Shown: positions 1 through 10,000 of the stretch, piece by piece
How positions within the stretch are numbered: position 1 is the stretch's first letter
Layout: each line of letters starts with the position of its first letter
Origin: Pelomyxa schiedti
Taxonomy: Eukaryota; Evosea; Pelobiontida; Pelomyxidae
DNA length: 64,000 nt
NCBI GenBank assembly: GCA_020536535.1
Contig: JAHLWZ010000790.1
Location: 124,001 to 188,000 of the forward strand
Direction of reading: 5' to 3'
Notes under the pieces: generated by a model
What the model saw: the letters and a program-made list of their open reading frames with translations, nothing else
Told to the model about the DNA's origin: nothing
The model's database searches: none
Made by a program: the position numbers and the translations under genes

Positions 1-125
1 GGTCGGTTGGGACACCGCCTTCGACCAAGTGGACGGTCTCCTCCGGGGGCTTCATCCCACAACACGGAAACGAGTTCCCCATGGTGGTAGGTAGTTGTTG
101 TCGCGGCCACCAATCTCGAAAATGA
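1..125 (+). other. possible 3' end of a gene entering from the left
   Basis: Two plus-strand frames are open from the window edge. The frame starting at base 3 runs about 40 codons to a TGA at 123-125, and the frame starting at base 2 runs about 30 codons to a TAG near 92. Either could be the last exon of a gene lying to the left. I recognise no domain, and the stretch is too short to choose between frames. A small palindrome (GGTTACG/CGTAACC with a 3-nt loop) follows at about 134-150. Confidence 0.2.
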
Positions 126-500
126 AGAGTATTGGTTACGGCCCGTAACCTTACGGTTTGTTGTTGTTTCGGGGGCAGGCGATTTTTTTTTTGTTTGTTT
201 GGGTATTTTGTTGGTGAAAAAAATGAAATGGACGTGTGAGTAACTTCCTGATCTGGAAGCTTATTTTTTTGTTGCTGTTAGCAGGCGGGTTCAAACCGGA
301 ACTCCGGTGAGTCCAAACTTGCAATATGGTGGTACTATGTCTCTAGGCATGCATTTCAACATCAAAGACGCTGTGTAATCTTTGCCAGCTGGAAGTCGCA
401 TTGTACAGTTTAAACTATAAATCATACAGGAAAAAAGACACCCAACCTTCACAGAGTGAAAAAACGAAATCGGATATAATTATCTTCTTGGGCTCTTCTT
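126..500. other. non-coding stretch between left edge and MEMO gene
   Basis: I see no convincing coding exon here. It contains T-rich runs and would hold the 3' flank of the minus-strand MEMO gene. The MEMO stop codon overlaps an AATAAA (minus strand, about 498-503), so the 3' UTR is probably very short. Confidence 0.4.
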
Positions 501-1713
501 TTATTCATAAGATTGCGTGCGTGATGTGGGTATCTTGAAGGAAGCGAATCCAGTACAGTTGGAGTCTCGTTCCTGTGCTTCATAGAAAAGGAGTTGCGGA
601 GTTCCCCGATTCAGGAAGTGTGACAAGTAAACCATGAGGATTGTGGGCCACATCCCACACATGCCTTTGTCAAATACCATTCATTATTTCAAATATGTGT
701 TTATGGTGTCGATGCATTTGCCCTCGGTTTTTTTTTTTTTTGGGAGGGGGGTTATGGCATACTGCATTGGATTCCTCTGTCAAATATCATTTGAGGGTCT
801 CCAGCTTGTATGGCTTCAAGAACTGGAGCGTCTTTGAGACTTAACAGTAATTACACTTTCAGTATAAAGGTGAAACAAGAACTTACCGGACATATTCCGT
901 TACTGTAAGCCCTAGTTGGTCATGGTAATATTCAGGCTTCTCGTAGTAGGCAGGCCCTGCATGAGTAAAGTCCGTAGTTGAAACCACAAGTACAGAATCC
1001 CTCGAAGATTCCATTGAGCGAATCCATCCACCAAGCACAGCAGCTAGTCTCAAAGCATCCTCTACGGCAACCAGGTCCCCAACAAGAACCGGTACAATCC
1101 GGAACCGCCTTCCTAAGCGCTCAAACGCAACCATCAGCATAGGCAGCTGGTTTTCCACGCTGTGTTCCCTCTGATGAGCCTGCTCATCAACCACCAGGAA
1201 CTCTTCTGCCCCCCGGAATTCCAGCAGTGATGACACCGCATCGCAGTCGACCTCCACGTCCCCCATTGGTGTATTCCACACATCACATCGAGATAACATC
1301 ACCCTCCCACAGCCAGCACCACCGTGGTTGGTTCCAAGAATCACAATAGTGGCTGTCATTCCACAGGAGCCTAAAAACTCCGCATTGGTGACCAGCCCCC
1401 TCAACACACAACACCCATAATATCTACGCATAGACAAGCAAGTGGCGAGTGACCTTGGGCCAGGGTCCCAATGGCCAAAGCGGCCGCCCTTCCCGATGGG
1501 TCTTGATACGCACCGTGAGGCACAATTACACCCCACAACGACTCCGTGCTGCTGCTGCTGCTTCTTGTGATTGTGATTGTGACAGCGGTGGTTGTTGGTG
1601 GCTTCTGTGTTGTGGGGTGGTAGGAGGGAGTGTACTAGTGTGCCCAGTGGAATGGCACTGGACGGGAAGTAGTGGCACAAGGCCGTTCTTGTGTTGCAAG
1701 CGGCGTGATGCAT
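501..1713 (-). CDS. MEMO1: MEMO-family protein (MEMO1 / AmmeMemoRadiSam B-like)
   Basis: Proposed complement(join(501..664,763..839,887..1370,1454..1604,1636..1713)), 317 aa. It reads like the MEMO family, a dioxygenase-like fold that binds metal. The family marks appear in order: an N-terminal R-A-x-C-H-Y-F-P stretch, GVIVPHGAY, ILGTNHGG, NTPMGDVEVD, EHSVENQLPML, IVPVLVG and VSTTDFTHAG, and near the end a Cys-Gly-containing helix (SMCGMW). In humans MEMO1 is linked to ErbB2 signalling and iron handling; the role here is unknown. The first intron (1605-1635) is only 31 nt, but it is needed to bring the N-terminal frame into register with the GVIVPHGAY frame. The start Met at 1713 lies 23 nt after the stop of the PH-SH3 gene on the same strand. 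Family call firm, first exon less so. Confidence 0.85.
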
Positions 1714-1736
1714 AGTGTGTTATGGGAATTTAAAAT

Positions 1737-2775
1737 TTATTCTCTTGGCGAGTATTTACTTTGGCTTTTTGTTTTGGTTTGGTTTTGTGACTCCTCGAAA
1801 GGCATGCCTGGAATGCCTCCATGCCTTTTGGTGAGGCACTGTTTTTTCAAGTTATACAAGGAAACTACTTGGGATCCAATGTGACATAGAAAGAGGAAAC
1901 CCAACTGGGAATTGGTAAGAAATGGATAACCTTGAGGAGCAATATACCCTCTTTGGCCGTTGAATTCGGCAGCCCACCAACCATCCTGGTCCTCCTTGTC
2001 AATAATTTTGAGCCTGTCACCCCGCTGGAAAGACAGTTCGTTCTATGGGGAATGTGAGGAGAAAAATGAAAGAAGGAAATATACTATATACATACAGAAT
2101 TGGTAGAAGTGTAACCGGCTATAGCAGTAGCATACAATTCAGCTGATGTTGCTGGTGACGTTGTGGCAGGGGTTGTTGCGGGGGTGGTGGCGGGAGTTGA
2201 AGCAACAGGCGTGGGAATCGCAGCAGTTGTAGTAGTAGCAGCAGCACCCGTTGGTGTGGGGTCGTCGGGTTTTTTGCGTTCTTTGACAACTTGTTGCATC
2301 AAACGGTTTATACTAGGAGGTCAAGTGCAAGTGAGTATAGATATCAATGAGCTTCTCTTACCCAGCCGTCCACAGTTCCCCAGCCCTATCACCATCAGCA
2401 CGCATTTTCCAGTCCCTATCGTGCGTGGAGAGAGAGATTTGCGTGCGTTGCTTATCACCTTTGTCTTTGTTCTCCACTGTTATTCTGAATGAATAAACCT
2501 CGCGCAGTGATACTTGGCCCTGCCCACATAAGTTGGTACAATCCCGTGGCCCATATGGGTATTTGGTTTGAAACCTTCTTCGCTCGACAAGTTTCATCAG
2601 TGTAGTATGCTAGTACAAATGGCTCAGAAGCACTGTTTGAGAACCATCTTTTTTTCCAAGTTTTGTGTATAGCACCTAGTTTTACAAGCCAACCTTTCAC
2701 AATCTATGGAAATACAAAAAAAAAAAAAAAGTTAACTGGGCCGTTGTTGCAGTGCAAGTAATAGCGTGCGTACAT
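1737..2775 (-). CDS. PH and SH3 domain adaptor protein
   Basis: Proposed complement(join(1737..2042,2096..2312,2362..2520,2576..2703,2737..2775)), 282 aa. An N-terminal PH domain is read across three exons: KGWLVKLG, KTWKKRW, VLAYYTDE, SFRITVENK and a final Trp helix. A Thr/Pro/Ala-rich linker follows, then an SH3 domain spanning exons 4-5 (ATAIAGYTS, NELSFQRGDRLKIIDKE, GWWAAEFNG, GYIAP). PH domains bind phosphoinositides or proteins and SH3 domains bind proline motifs, so this is probably a membrane-linked adaptor in cytoskeletal or endocytic signalling. The first intron is 33 nt. The last about 60 residues after the SH3 are poorly characteristic; a 26-27 nt intron there would give a shorter ending. 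An AATAAA overlaps the stop. No orthologue is claimed. Confidence 0.8.
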
Positions 2776-2999
2776 GTGAATATAATTTCTTAAGAAAAAG
2801 ACAAGATCAAAGCACTACACCACAACACGACGTTGCAGTGCATGATGCACTTTTGTTTTATTTTGTGTTTGTGAGGCACCATGTCATCTGACGGTGCAGT
2901 GCTCATTTGTACAAGACACGCCGGGGTTTTAATTATTTGTTGTCACAGTGGCTACTGCTTTTGTTCTTTCCAGCGGTTTGACAAAAGGAGATAAAAATA

Positions 3000-3933
3000 A
3001 TGATTTTATCGTTGAGCGCTTTTCGGCCTGTTGTGGAGATGACACCCCGCGATCACAATCACATAATAATCAAGGTTATTTCCAGATCTTACGTAGAGGT
3101 TATGGGCTGGGAGTTGCGGTTGTTCTTTGAGCTGCGATCTACCGCTGAAGCGGAGGATCTCAACGTATTCCGCATGGTGGGTGCGAGGGAGACAGGCGGA
3201 ATTGAAAGAAGGACCGACGACTATATTGTGCTTGACGAATGTTTTGGGTAATCGCGAGACAGTGTGCACGTTTTCCGCCTTTACTTGGACACATTTTTTT
3301 CCGTACAAACGCACATAGACTTAAATTCCGAGATTCGTCATCTCTGGAACTCAAAGAACGACTTGAAGTGGATGGACGCTATCATGCTGAAAAATGGAAA
3401 AAGTCATACCTTCACGGTTCTTTTGTTTAGGCCTTCCACCCGTATAACATTTGTACCTGCTCCCCCCCCACAGGAACGTTGCACGACCCTATTCCCCTTT
3501 CTGACCTTCAATACTCTCTTTCACGGTGTCCCGTGAGTAACCCTACACGCCTTCAGGCTGTTGCATCCCGATTGCCAGCCAGTGTCCCTTTGGTAAAGGT
3601 ATTTGATAGCTCTGTTCACACAAGCTTGTTCCATTGTAAATATGTGGAAATTTCCTCAAGCTTACTCAGGTTGCCAAGCAGCGGAAGTCGTTTTCTGCCC
3701 CTCTGAGAGCTTTTTCTCCGACCGCCTCCGGCGGGTCTGTCTCTGCGGAGCAGACAGATATTGATGTAAGTATACAAGGTACTTCACTAGGCCGATACCG
3801 CAGCATCTGCGTCGAAGGTGGCCTACCCCTATCACTAGATACTGTATGTGAGTACCTGCAAGCACGGAGCATCACTTTCATGATGGCCGGATACCCAGAA
3901 TTTCTATTTAGAACAGCTGGAGGAGGACACTGA
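3000..3933 (+). CDS. small CYTH-like protein
   Basis: Proposed join(3000..3247,3319..3416,3474..3598,3670..3933), 244 aa. After splicing the order is: a beta-rich N-terminal part (IIIKVISRSYVEV), an Arg-x-Asp-x-Tyr element (RTDDYIVLDE), G-L-K-F-R-D followed by LELKERLE, the HAEKWKK element, a Ser/Ala-rich insert, and a C-terminal RSICVEGG ... GYPEFL ending. This order (R-D-x-Y, LGxKxR, LExKxR, GxExWxK, final SYPE/WL) recalls CYTH-superfamily proteins of the kind that bind triphosphates. Similarity is by eye and weak, and no function is claimed. It is divergent from the PH-SH3 gene (224 nt apart) and tail to tail with the SUMO protease (89 nt). The start could instead be the Met at about 3039. 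Confidence 0.6.
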
Positions 3934-4022
3934 CAATCAAAAAATTTTGCTCCAACAAACTAGAAGGAAATCCAACACAAAAACATCCCTCTTTTGTTTA
4001 GGAGAGGGTTTTTTCTTTATTA

Positions 4023-6752
4023 CTACGTGTTTTCATCTGGTTGAGTGTTTGGAGGACTGCTGCTTGTGAAAGAAAGGCACGGCTTGTCACCACACTCACA
4101 AGACACCGGGAGTGGATTCAACGAGGGATTGTTGAACACATCATCATTGTCATCTTCTGCCTCGTCATCTGCTTCATCGCCGTCAACGTGTGGGGTGCTG
4201 GTGACCGGCTTTATGGATGCAAGTATCTCTGCTGTGTCCGGAATGTCGTCGCAGTAAGCGTAGGCGGAAGAGGTTCTGCTTGTGCTTGTTGTTGAGGTAG
4301 ATGTTGGTTGTGGTTGTTGTGACGGGTGTGGGTCTTTGCCCTTTTCCTGTGTAATGAAACAGCCTGTATCGCTCCCACTTTCGTGGCCGGGCTTGGAATC
4401 TAATATAACAACGCTGCTCGGAATGTCGTCATCCAGTCTGGCCGGTTTCACTTCCAATATCAGACAGGAATCCTGGGTGAGTGTCTGTGTTTGTTGACTT
4501 GGCTGTGTGGGTGGTGCATATTTTTCCCGCAACTCCTCCACAAGGTCCCCTATTTTCTTGCGCATGAGTGCAAACTTCTCAGATGTTAGAGTGTGCTCCC
4601 AGTTGTTAAGATCATCAATGCAAGTTGGGAGCTGAGTGACAAATGTCTCGACAAACACCAGCAGATACAATCCACAGTCAACGTAATTCGTTTGGCGGGG
4701 AACGGTGGGTGCAAATGGCGCAAGGTGGTCCCATTGTACAGTTACTGATGAGGTTTCATCCTTGTCCAACTGGGAGCCGTGTTTTTCTTGCCACTCCCAC
4801 TGCAAGAAACTACCCAGCACAGAAAGTGTGGTATAACTCACTCCCATTAACAGACTGTCCAGAAATATTACGCAAGGTGATTCTTTGAAGGAAGATGATG
4901 GCATGCACACGATGGCAAGGCTCCAATGAGCACCCTCATGAATAGGCACGATTATGTACTGCTTCTCAAATAGGTCGGTTTTTGTCCAACTACAAAGTGT
5001 TTTGTAGGCACTGGAATCACCATGATGTTTTTGGTGGGTGAGTGAGAGTTTCTTGAAGAAAAATGGGTTGAAGAAATGACATAATTGTTGCCGGTCGGGT
5101 GGAAGCGTATTGTAGATATACTGCATGTAGAACTCGATAATACTATCGTTCACCATTTCGTGAGGTTCGAGCCTCTTCAGGTCTTCAAGTGTTATGGCAA
5201 TAGCACCACTGCGACTGGTTGGGTAAACCATAACTACGTCATTTTTTGTGCTTTTTCGTGCTGGAATCTGCGGAGGCTCAGGGGAACCCTGCGTTTTTTC
5301 GTGTTTTGACTTGGACCTACGCCTGGGAATCACAGGGCACTCGGGTTCCTCTTCAGCGTCAAAATCAAAGGGACCTTTCTCTACAGACCGGCGGTGAGGA
5401 TGGGTCTTGTGTGTATGTTCCTGGATTCAGGTTATGAATAGGTGGCAAATCTTAAACACGGAGCGTGCCTGTTGCCGATTTTCTGAGTCAGGAGAGTCAC
5501 CATCAACAACATACTCGAGATCAAGAGCACTACAGAAAATGAGCAAGTATCAAGTAGTGAGAAAGTGCATACTTTTTACTAGCAGCATGGTTTTTGGGTT
5601 TTTTCTTCTTTCTGGGATTAGAGATCGGGGTTGGCGGTCTTTTCCTTTCTTGTGTCCTTTCTTGTGTACTCTACATGCTGCAACTTAAGTTGGAAATAAG
5701 ATAGTAGCTAAGAACAGTACGTCTTCAGGATTGGCCACAGGGGAAGGACATTTATCTGCAACAGTCACTTTCTCGTCCTGGCGTTCTTCTCGCAGAGCTG
5801 GGGACTGCGGAGAGTGACAACAGGTTATTTCTAGTTCTGGTTTCTCAACCGCCAAGGCGTCCCTTGAGTTTGAGGTGACTTGCTTTGCCTGTTCTCCAGG
5901 TGAATCTGGTATTGTAACAATGTTCTTGGCCACATTCGAGTCACATGGTGAGTCGGTTGCTTCAATGAGTACAGGTGATCTTGAAGAAGGCACATCCCTC
6001 GAAACTTGGACTTCCTCTTCAAGAGGGGGCAGCTTCTCATACATTTTCTTTTGATCCAACAGAGAACTAGACTTGCTCTTCAGGGGTGTAGCCACTGCAG
6101 CTGCTCTCCTACCGTTGAATGATGATTCAGGTGGTACATGGGGATCTTCGGGACTGCACAAATCAACAACAGCTGCGCCATTGTCATTGTGTTTATCAGC
6201 GCTAGTATTCGTGGTGAAACTTCTATCAGGTTTTTTTCCTTCAGCAATCGGCTTTTTTGGCAGCGATTCCGGTCGTTTATCCCGAGGCTTAGTTGCATGT
6301 GGTGTGTGCAGGGCTGCTGCAGTACTTGACATGGAACCAATTGATGAAGTCAATAAGTCTTTGTGAACGCTATTGTTTCTAGCAGACATTGGACTCGAAG
6401 AAAGTCGGCTCCCGCGAGTCGTGTATCCGCGCGTGTCAGACGAGCCAGTGGTGATAATGTCAGAAATGATTTTGCGTTGATTTGTACTTGAACTTGCAGT
6501 CGCACTGATAGGAGCAGTTGTCTTTCTTGGGCTCGCGCCGTTTGAGGTGTCAGAAACCGCAAAATACGAGCCCTCGACGCGGAACGCGTCCGGATCTACG
6601 CCACCCGAGATGGAGAAACGCGGTTTGGAAGTCGTCGGTTTTGTGGGAGATCTTGTCGGCGACAACGGGCTCTGGAGCAACCGCACCGGATCGAAGACTT
6701 CTAGCGTTGGGTGTGCCGGCTTTTGTTTACGTCTGAATGTCGGCCGTGACAT
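4023..6752 (-). CDS. SENP/Ulp2-type SUMO-specific cysteine protease
   Basis: Proposed complement(join(4023..5420,5460..5529,5573..5670,5721..6752)), 865 aa. The C-terminal half is a C48/Ulp peptidase: ITLEDLKRLEP, MVNDSIIEFYMQY, the catalytic His in GAHWSLAIVC, the Asp in VIFLDSLL, and the Gln/Cys part in RQTNYVDCGLYLL. The first about 400 residues are Ser/Pro/Lys-rich and disordered and the last about 150 are acidic and Ser/Thr-rich, as in the SENP6/7-Ulp2 branch that trims poly-SUMO in the nucleus. The insert between His and Asp is short. The introns of 39-50 nt were placed by frame; one (5671-5720) joins what would otherwise look like two genes. The stop is followed at once by two more in-frame stops and an AATAAA. 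It is head to head with the vWA-E2 gene. Confidence 0.88.
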
Positions 6753-7001
6753 CTCCGTAAATTTTTACCACTCCTTCGCCTTCTTGGTCTTTTAATTTCC
6801 GCGTTTGGCTGTTTCTCAGAGGCTTGGGTCCAGTCTGCTAGACTCTCTCAGGAAGATGGGATTGTCATGCCGTGGAATGCGGAGCGTGGGCGAAGAAGGA
6901 GTGACAGCGGGGACTATGTGGCCAGGTAGCGAACAGATTTCCTCAACCTGAACGGTTCGGTTCAGAAGAAGAAAAACTGCCGGAGGCTTTCCAATCGCTG
7001 A
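6753..7001. promoter_or_regulatory. shared bidirectional promoter region
   Basis: This 249-bp gap separates the divergent start codons of the SUMO protease (minus) and the vWA-E2-F-box gene (plus), so both promoters must lie here or overlap the genes. I see no clear TATA box. The bidirectional role is inferred from gene layout only. Confidence 0.5.
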
Positions 7002-10000
7002 ATGAAAAAGGGAGGCACTGGGAGCCGTCGAGATGCCAAGCACGACACAGAGGCCGGCACGCCGAAGCCCAGATCTACGGTAACAACTACGAGTACAAGT
7101 AGCACAACCGGCACTACCAGAGAGGCCGAAAACACGGGAGGACTGCAGGCTGCCAAGATCTCAACCCCGTGCGGCGATGAAAATCTTACTGCGGAGCAGA
7201 GGGCGAAGCGCGACGAAATGGTGGCTAGCTTTTTGGATGCAGATCCTGAAAATGGCATCGACGTTTGTTGTGAGTGGCCACCCCTTTGGGTGCTCATTTT
7301 TTCATTCCGACTTATCTCTCTCTCTCTTTTTTTTTTTTTTTTTTTTTGTTTTTTTTCTCCTTTGCTGCTAGTCTCTTTTGATACCACTGGCTCGATGTAT
7401 TGCTACCTTAAAGAAGTGAATAGCTCTCTAGTCTTTGTGTATCTCATGGTTGGCAGGTACGGACCCAAGTGGAGGAAACCGCACGAAATTTGTTCAAGAT
7501 GATCCCTCAAATGCGAATTTCCATTATCACTCATGGAGATTTTTGTGATGATGAGAAAGCTATTAACATCCTTGATTTTACCAATCGTATGAGTTTTTGT
7601 ATTGCAATTTAATCCAACTGCACCAAACAGGCGTTGAAGAGGTGTGCAGATTCATCAAGGATGCCCCATGCACTTGTGGTACCGTCCGTTTCTTCTGTGA
7701 CTCTTCCTGTTAACTCTTCTTAACCAAGGTGGTGATCTCCCCGAAAATTACGAGTTCGTTTTGCATAAAGCATACGACTTAAGTTGGGTTCCCAACCATG
7801 CCAAAGCACTAGTACTCATTGGCGACTGTGAACCTCACCCCCCAAGGTGAATACAAGGGTCAAGATACCTTTAATAAAACCTTCAAGTTACACTGACCGT
7901 GGTTTCAACTGGCGTAATTGCGTTGAGAGACTGTTCAGAAATAAAGGAGTCAAGGTTTCTACACTTAGTTGGCAGGTTAACCCAACCACAAAAAGATCTA
8001 TGGGTGCCACTGCTCCCCATCGACTAGGGTTACCCCTTTCTACGTGGATATTTCCCGCAGGTCAGGGGGAGGTATGACCAATAACTTTGGGTGTATCTTA
8101 CTGTATTAGTTTATTTTACTCTCAAGGATTTCTCCTTGGTTACTCACATGTTCAAGGCTGTATGCTATAGGGAATACAGCATTGAACAGTTAAGAAGGTA
8201 CGCCTCAGAAGTGACATCATCAGAGAAAATGAAGGTTGGACTTCCAATAAAATCAAGATAAATCTACAACCCCTTCCCAGGAATCCATGAAAGACATGTT
8301 TGATGCTATGATAGCAGACTTGCAGTTTCAGGATCCTCCAGCCCGCCTTTCTGTATGGCAGTGTGTCCTATTTTTTGGATAACTCTCACTCAGGACCCGT
8401 GGTGGGATATTTCTCTCGATTCCAACACCGTGCCTCGCTATTATTCACACAATGGCGATAGGGCCTGGAAAACCTCTAAAGCCCCAGAAATAGAAAGTTT
8501 CTTCCTTTCTTTTTTGTAATAGACATATTTACACATCTGTAGCACCTCTGGCCTTGTATGACCTTTTTGATCCAACGATCGCCACGCGAGATACAGCTCC
8601 ATCAACTACAGGAGACAAAACCACAGCAAAGCCGGATCCTGGAGAGAAAACTTCACCAAAAGACTCTCCCACATATAAAGACCCACCTGACTCACCACAC
8701 ACTCGATGCAAGATAACCGAAGCGGAACACCACGGTGCAAACACTCGCACTGGAAGTCGTATACTAGAGACAAGGGAGCCCGTGACGACTCTTGTGGAGC
8801 AGAAGGTTTTTGTTACGCAGAAATCAATCTTAATGATCTCCAGGCAGCCCGTGCCGCCGTACTTGCGGCTGAGCTTACTCCACCACCTTCCACAGCGGAA
8901 CTGTTTCTTCGAGATGGATGGATAGTCAAAAACGGTGAACTTATACACCTGACAAGAGAGGAAAGCATAAAATATACGAAAGAACGCATTGCCTCTCTAA
9001 AGATCACTACTGCCTCATGTGTCAGCTCTACTGACAGTATGCCCAGCGCAGAACAACCACGTGAGATAATTCCAACAAAAATTAAGTCAAGTGTGCATGA
9101 TGCAGGACGCAAGGTACTTTTTTTTTCCCCTCGCAGTTTTTAATCCCACCAAAGCTCACACCAGAAGAAAGCAAAGTATTTGCCACAAAAAGACTGATGA
9201 GAGACCTCAAAGAATTGGAACGAACAATTATCTACAACGTATCAGCCAGACCCCTTCCAGATGATATATTCGTCTGGCATTGCAACATGGTGAGAAATCA
9301 CCTCATCGTTTCTCAAGTTTCATCTCCTACAGGGTGGCCCTCCGCTTACACCGTATTCTGATGTTGTCTTCCATTTAGTTATCAAGTGGGCCCTCCAAAT
9401 CTTACTGACAATGTACTGAACTGTTTACTTCCAGGTTCTCTATCAAGTATCCTAGAAAACCTCCAGTAGTAAATGTAATTTTTTTTCTGCTATTTTATAA
9501 GTTTTAATGCCTGTGTAGATATGCACAAAACTCTATCACCCAAATGGTTCCCACCCTTTTTCCTTTTCCGTATTTTAGTTTATTGTGCCAACAACATTGC
9601 AGTATTTGGATGTTGGGTGTGCTTAGATATGCTCGAAAATGGAGTGTGGGATGAACTAATGGATGGTGCTACTTTTACCGGCTGGAGTTCGGGTGTATGA
9701 GCTTCTTCTTTCACAGACCTCCTTTGATTTTCTTAGTATTCCCTCACGACTATATTGATTCAATTACAAGCTTTTCTTTTTGCTGGGATTGAAACGGCAC
9801 CAAGAATCATTGAAGCAACACGTAAGCTGGCTCTCCACTACAAATGTGCGGAATGTGGGCATCAAGGGGCTCCAGAGAAGGTTTTCCTTCTCTAAAACCA
9901 GAGGTTTGAATTAGCCTTACATATTGCAGATTTTTCCCCCGTTCACCTATACAACATTACCACGTTACTCAAAAGAAAAGCGCGTACTTGTGAAATCCAC

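Noticed and set aside
280-330. tRNA-like GGTTCAAACC arm
   Set aside because: No acceptor stem, D arm or anticodon arm can be fitted around it.
2455-2700. Separate small gene starting at 2700
   Set aside because: The apparent start is a GTG. The frame is an inner exon of the PH-SH3 gene and is preceded by a good acceptor site.
5685-6752. Independent 355-aa Ser-rich protein
   Set aside because: A 50-nt GT-AG intron at 5671-5720 joins it in phase to the SUMO protease exons, so it is that protein's N-terminus.
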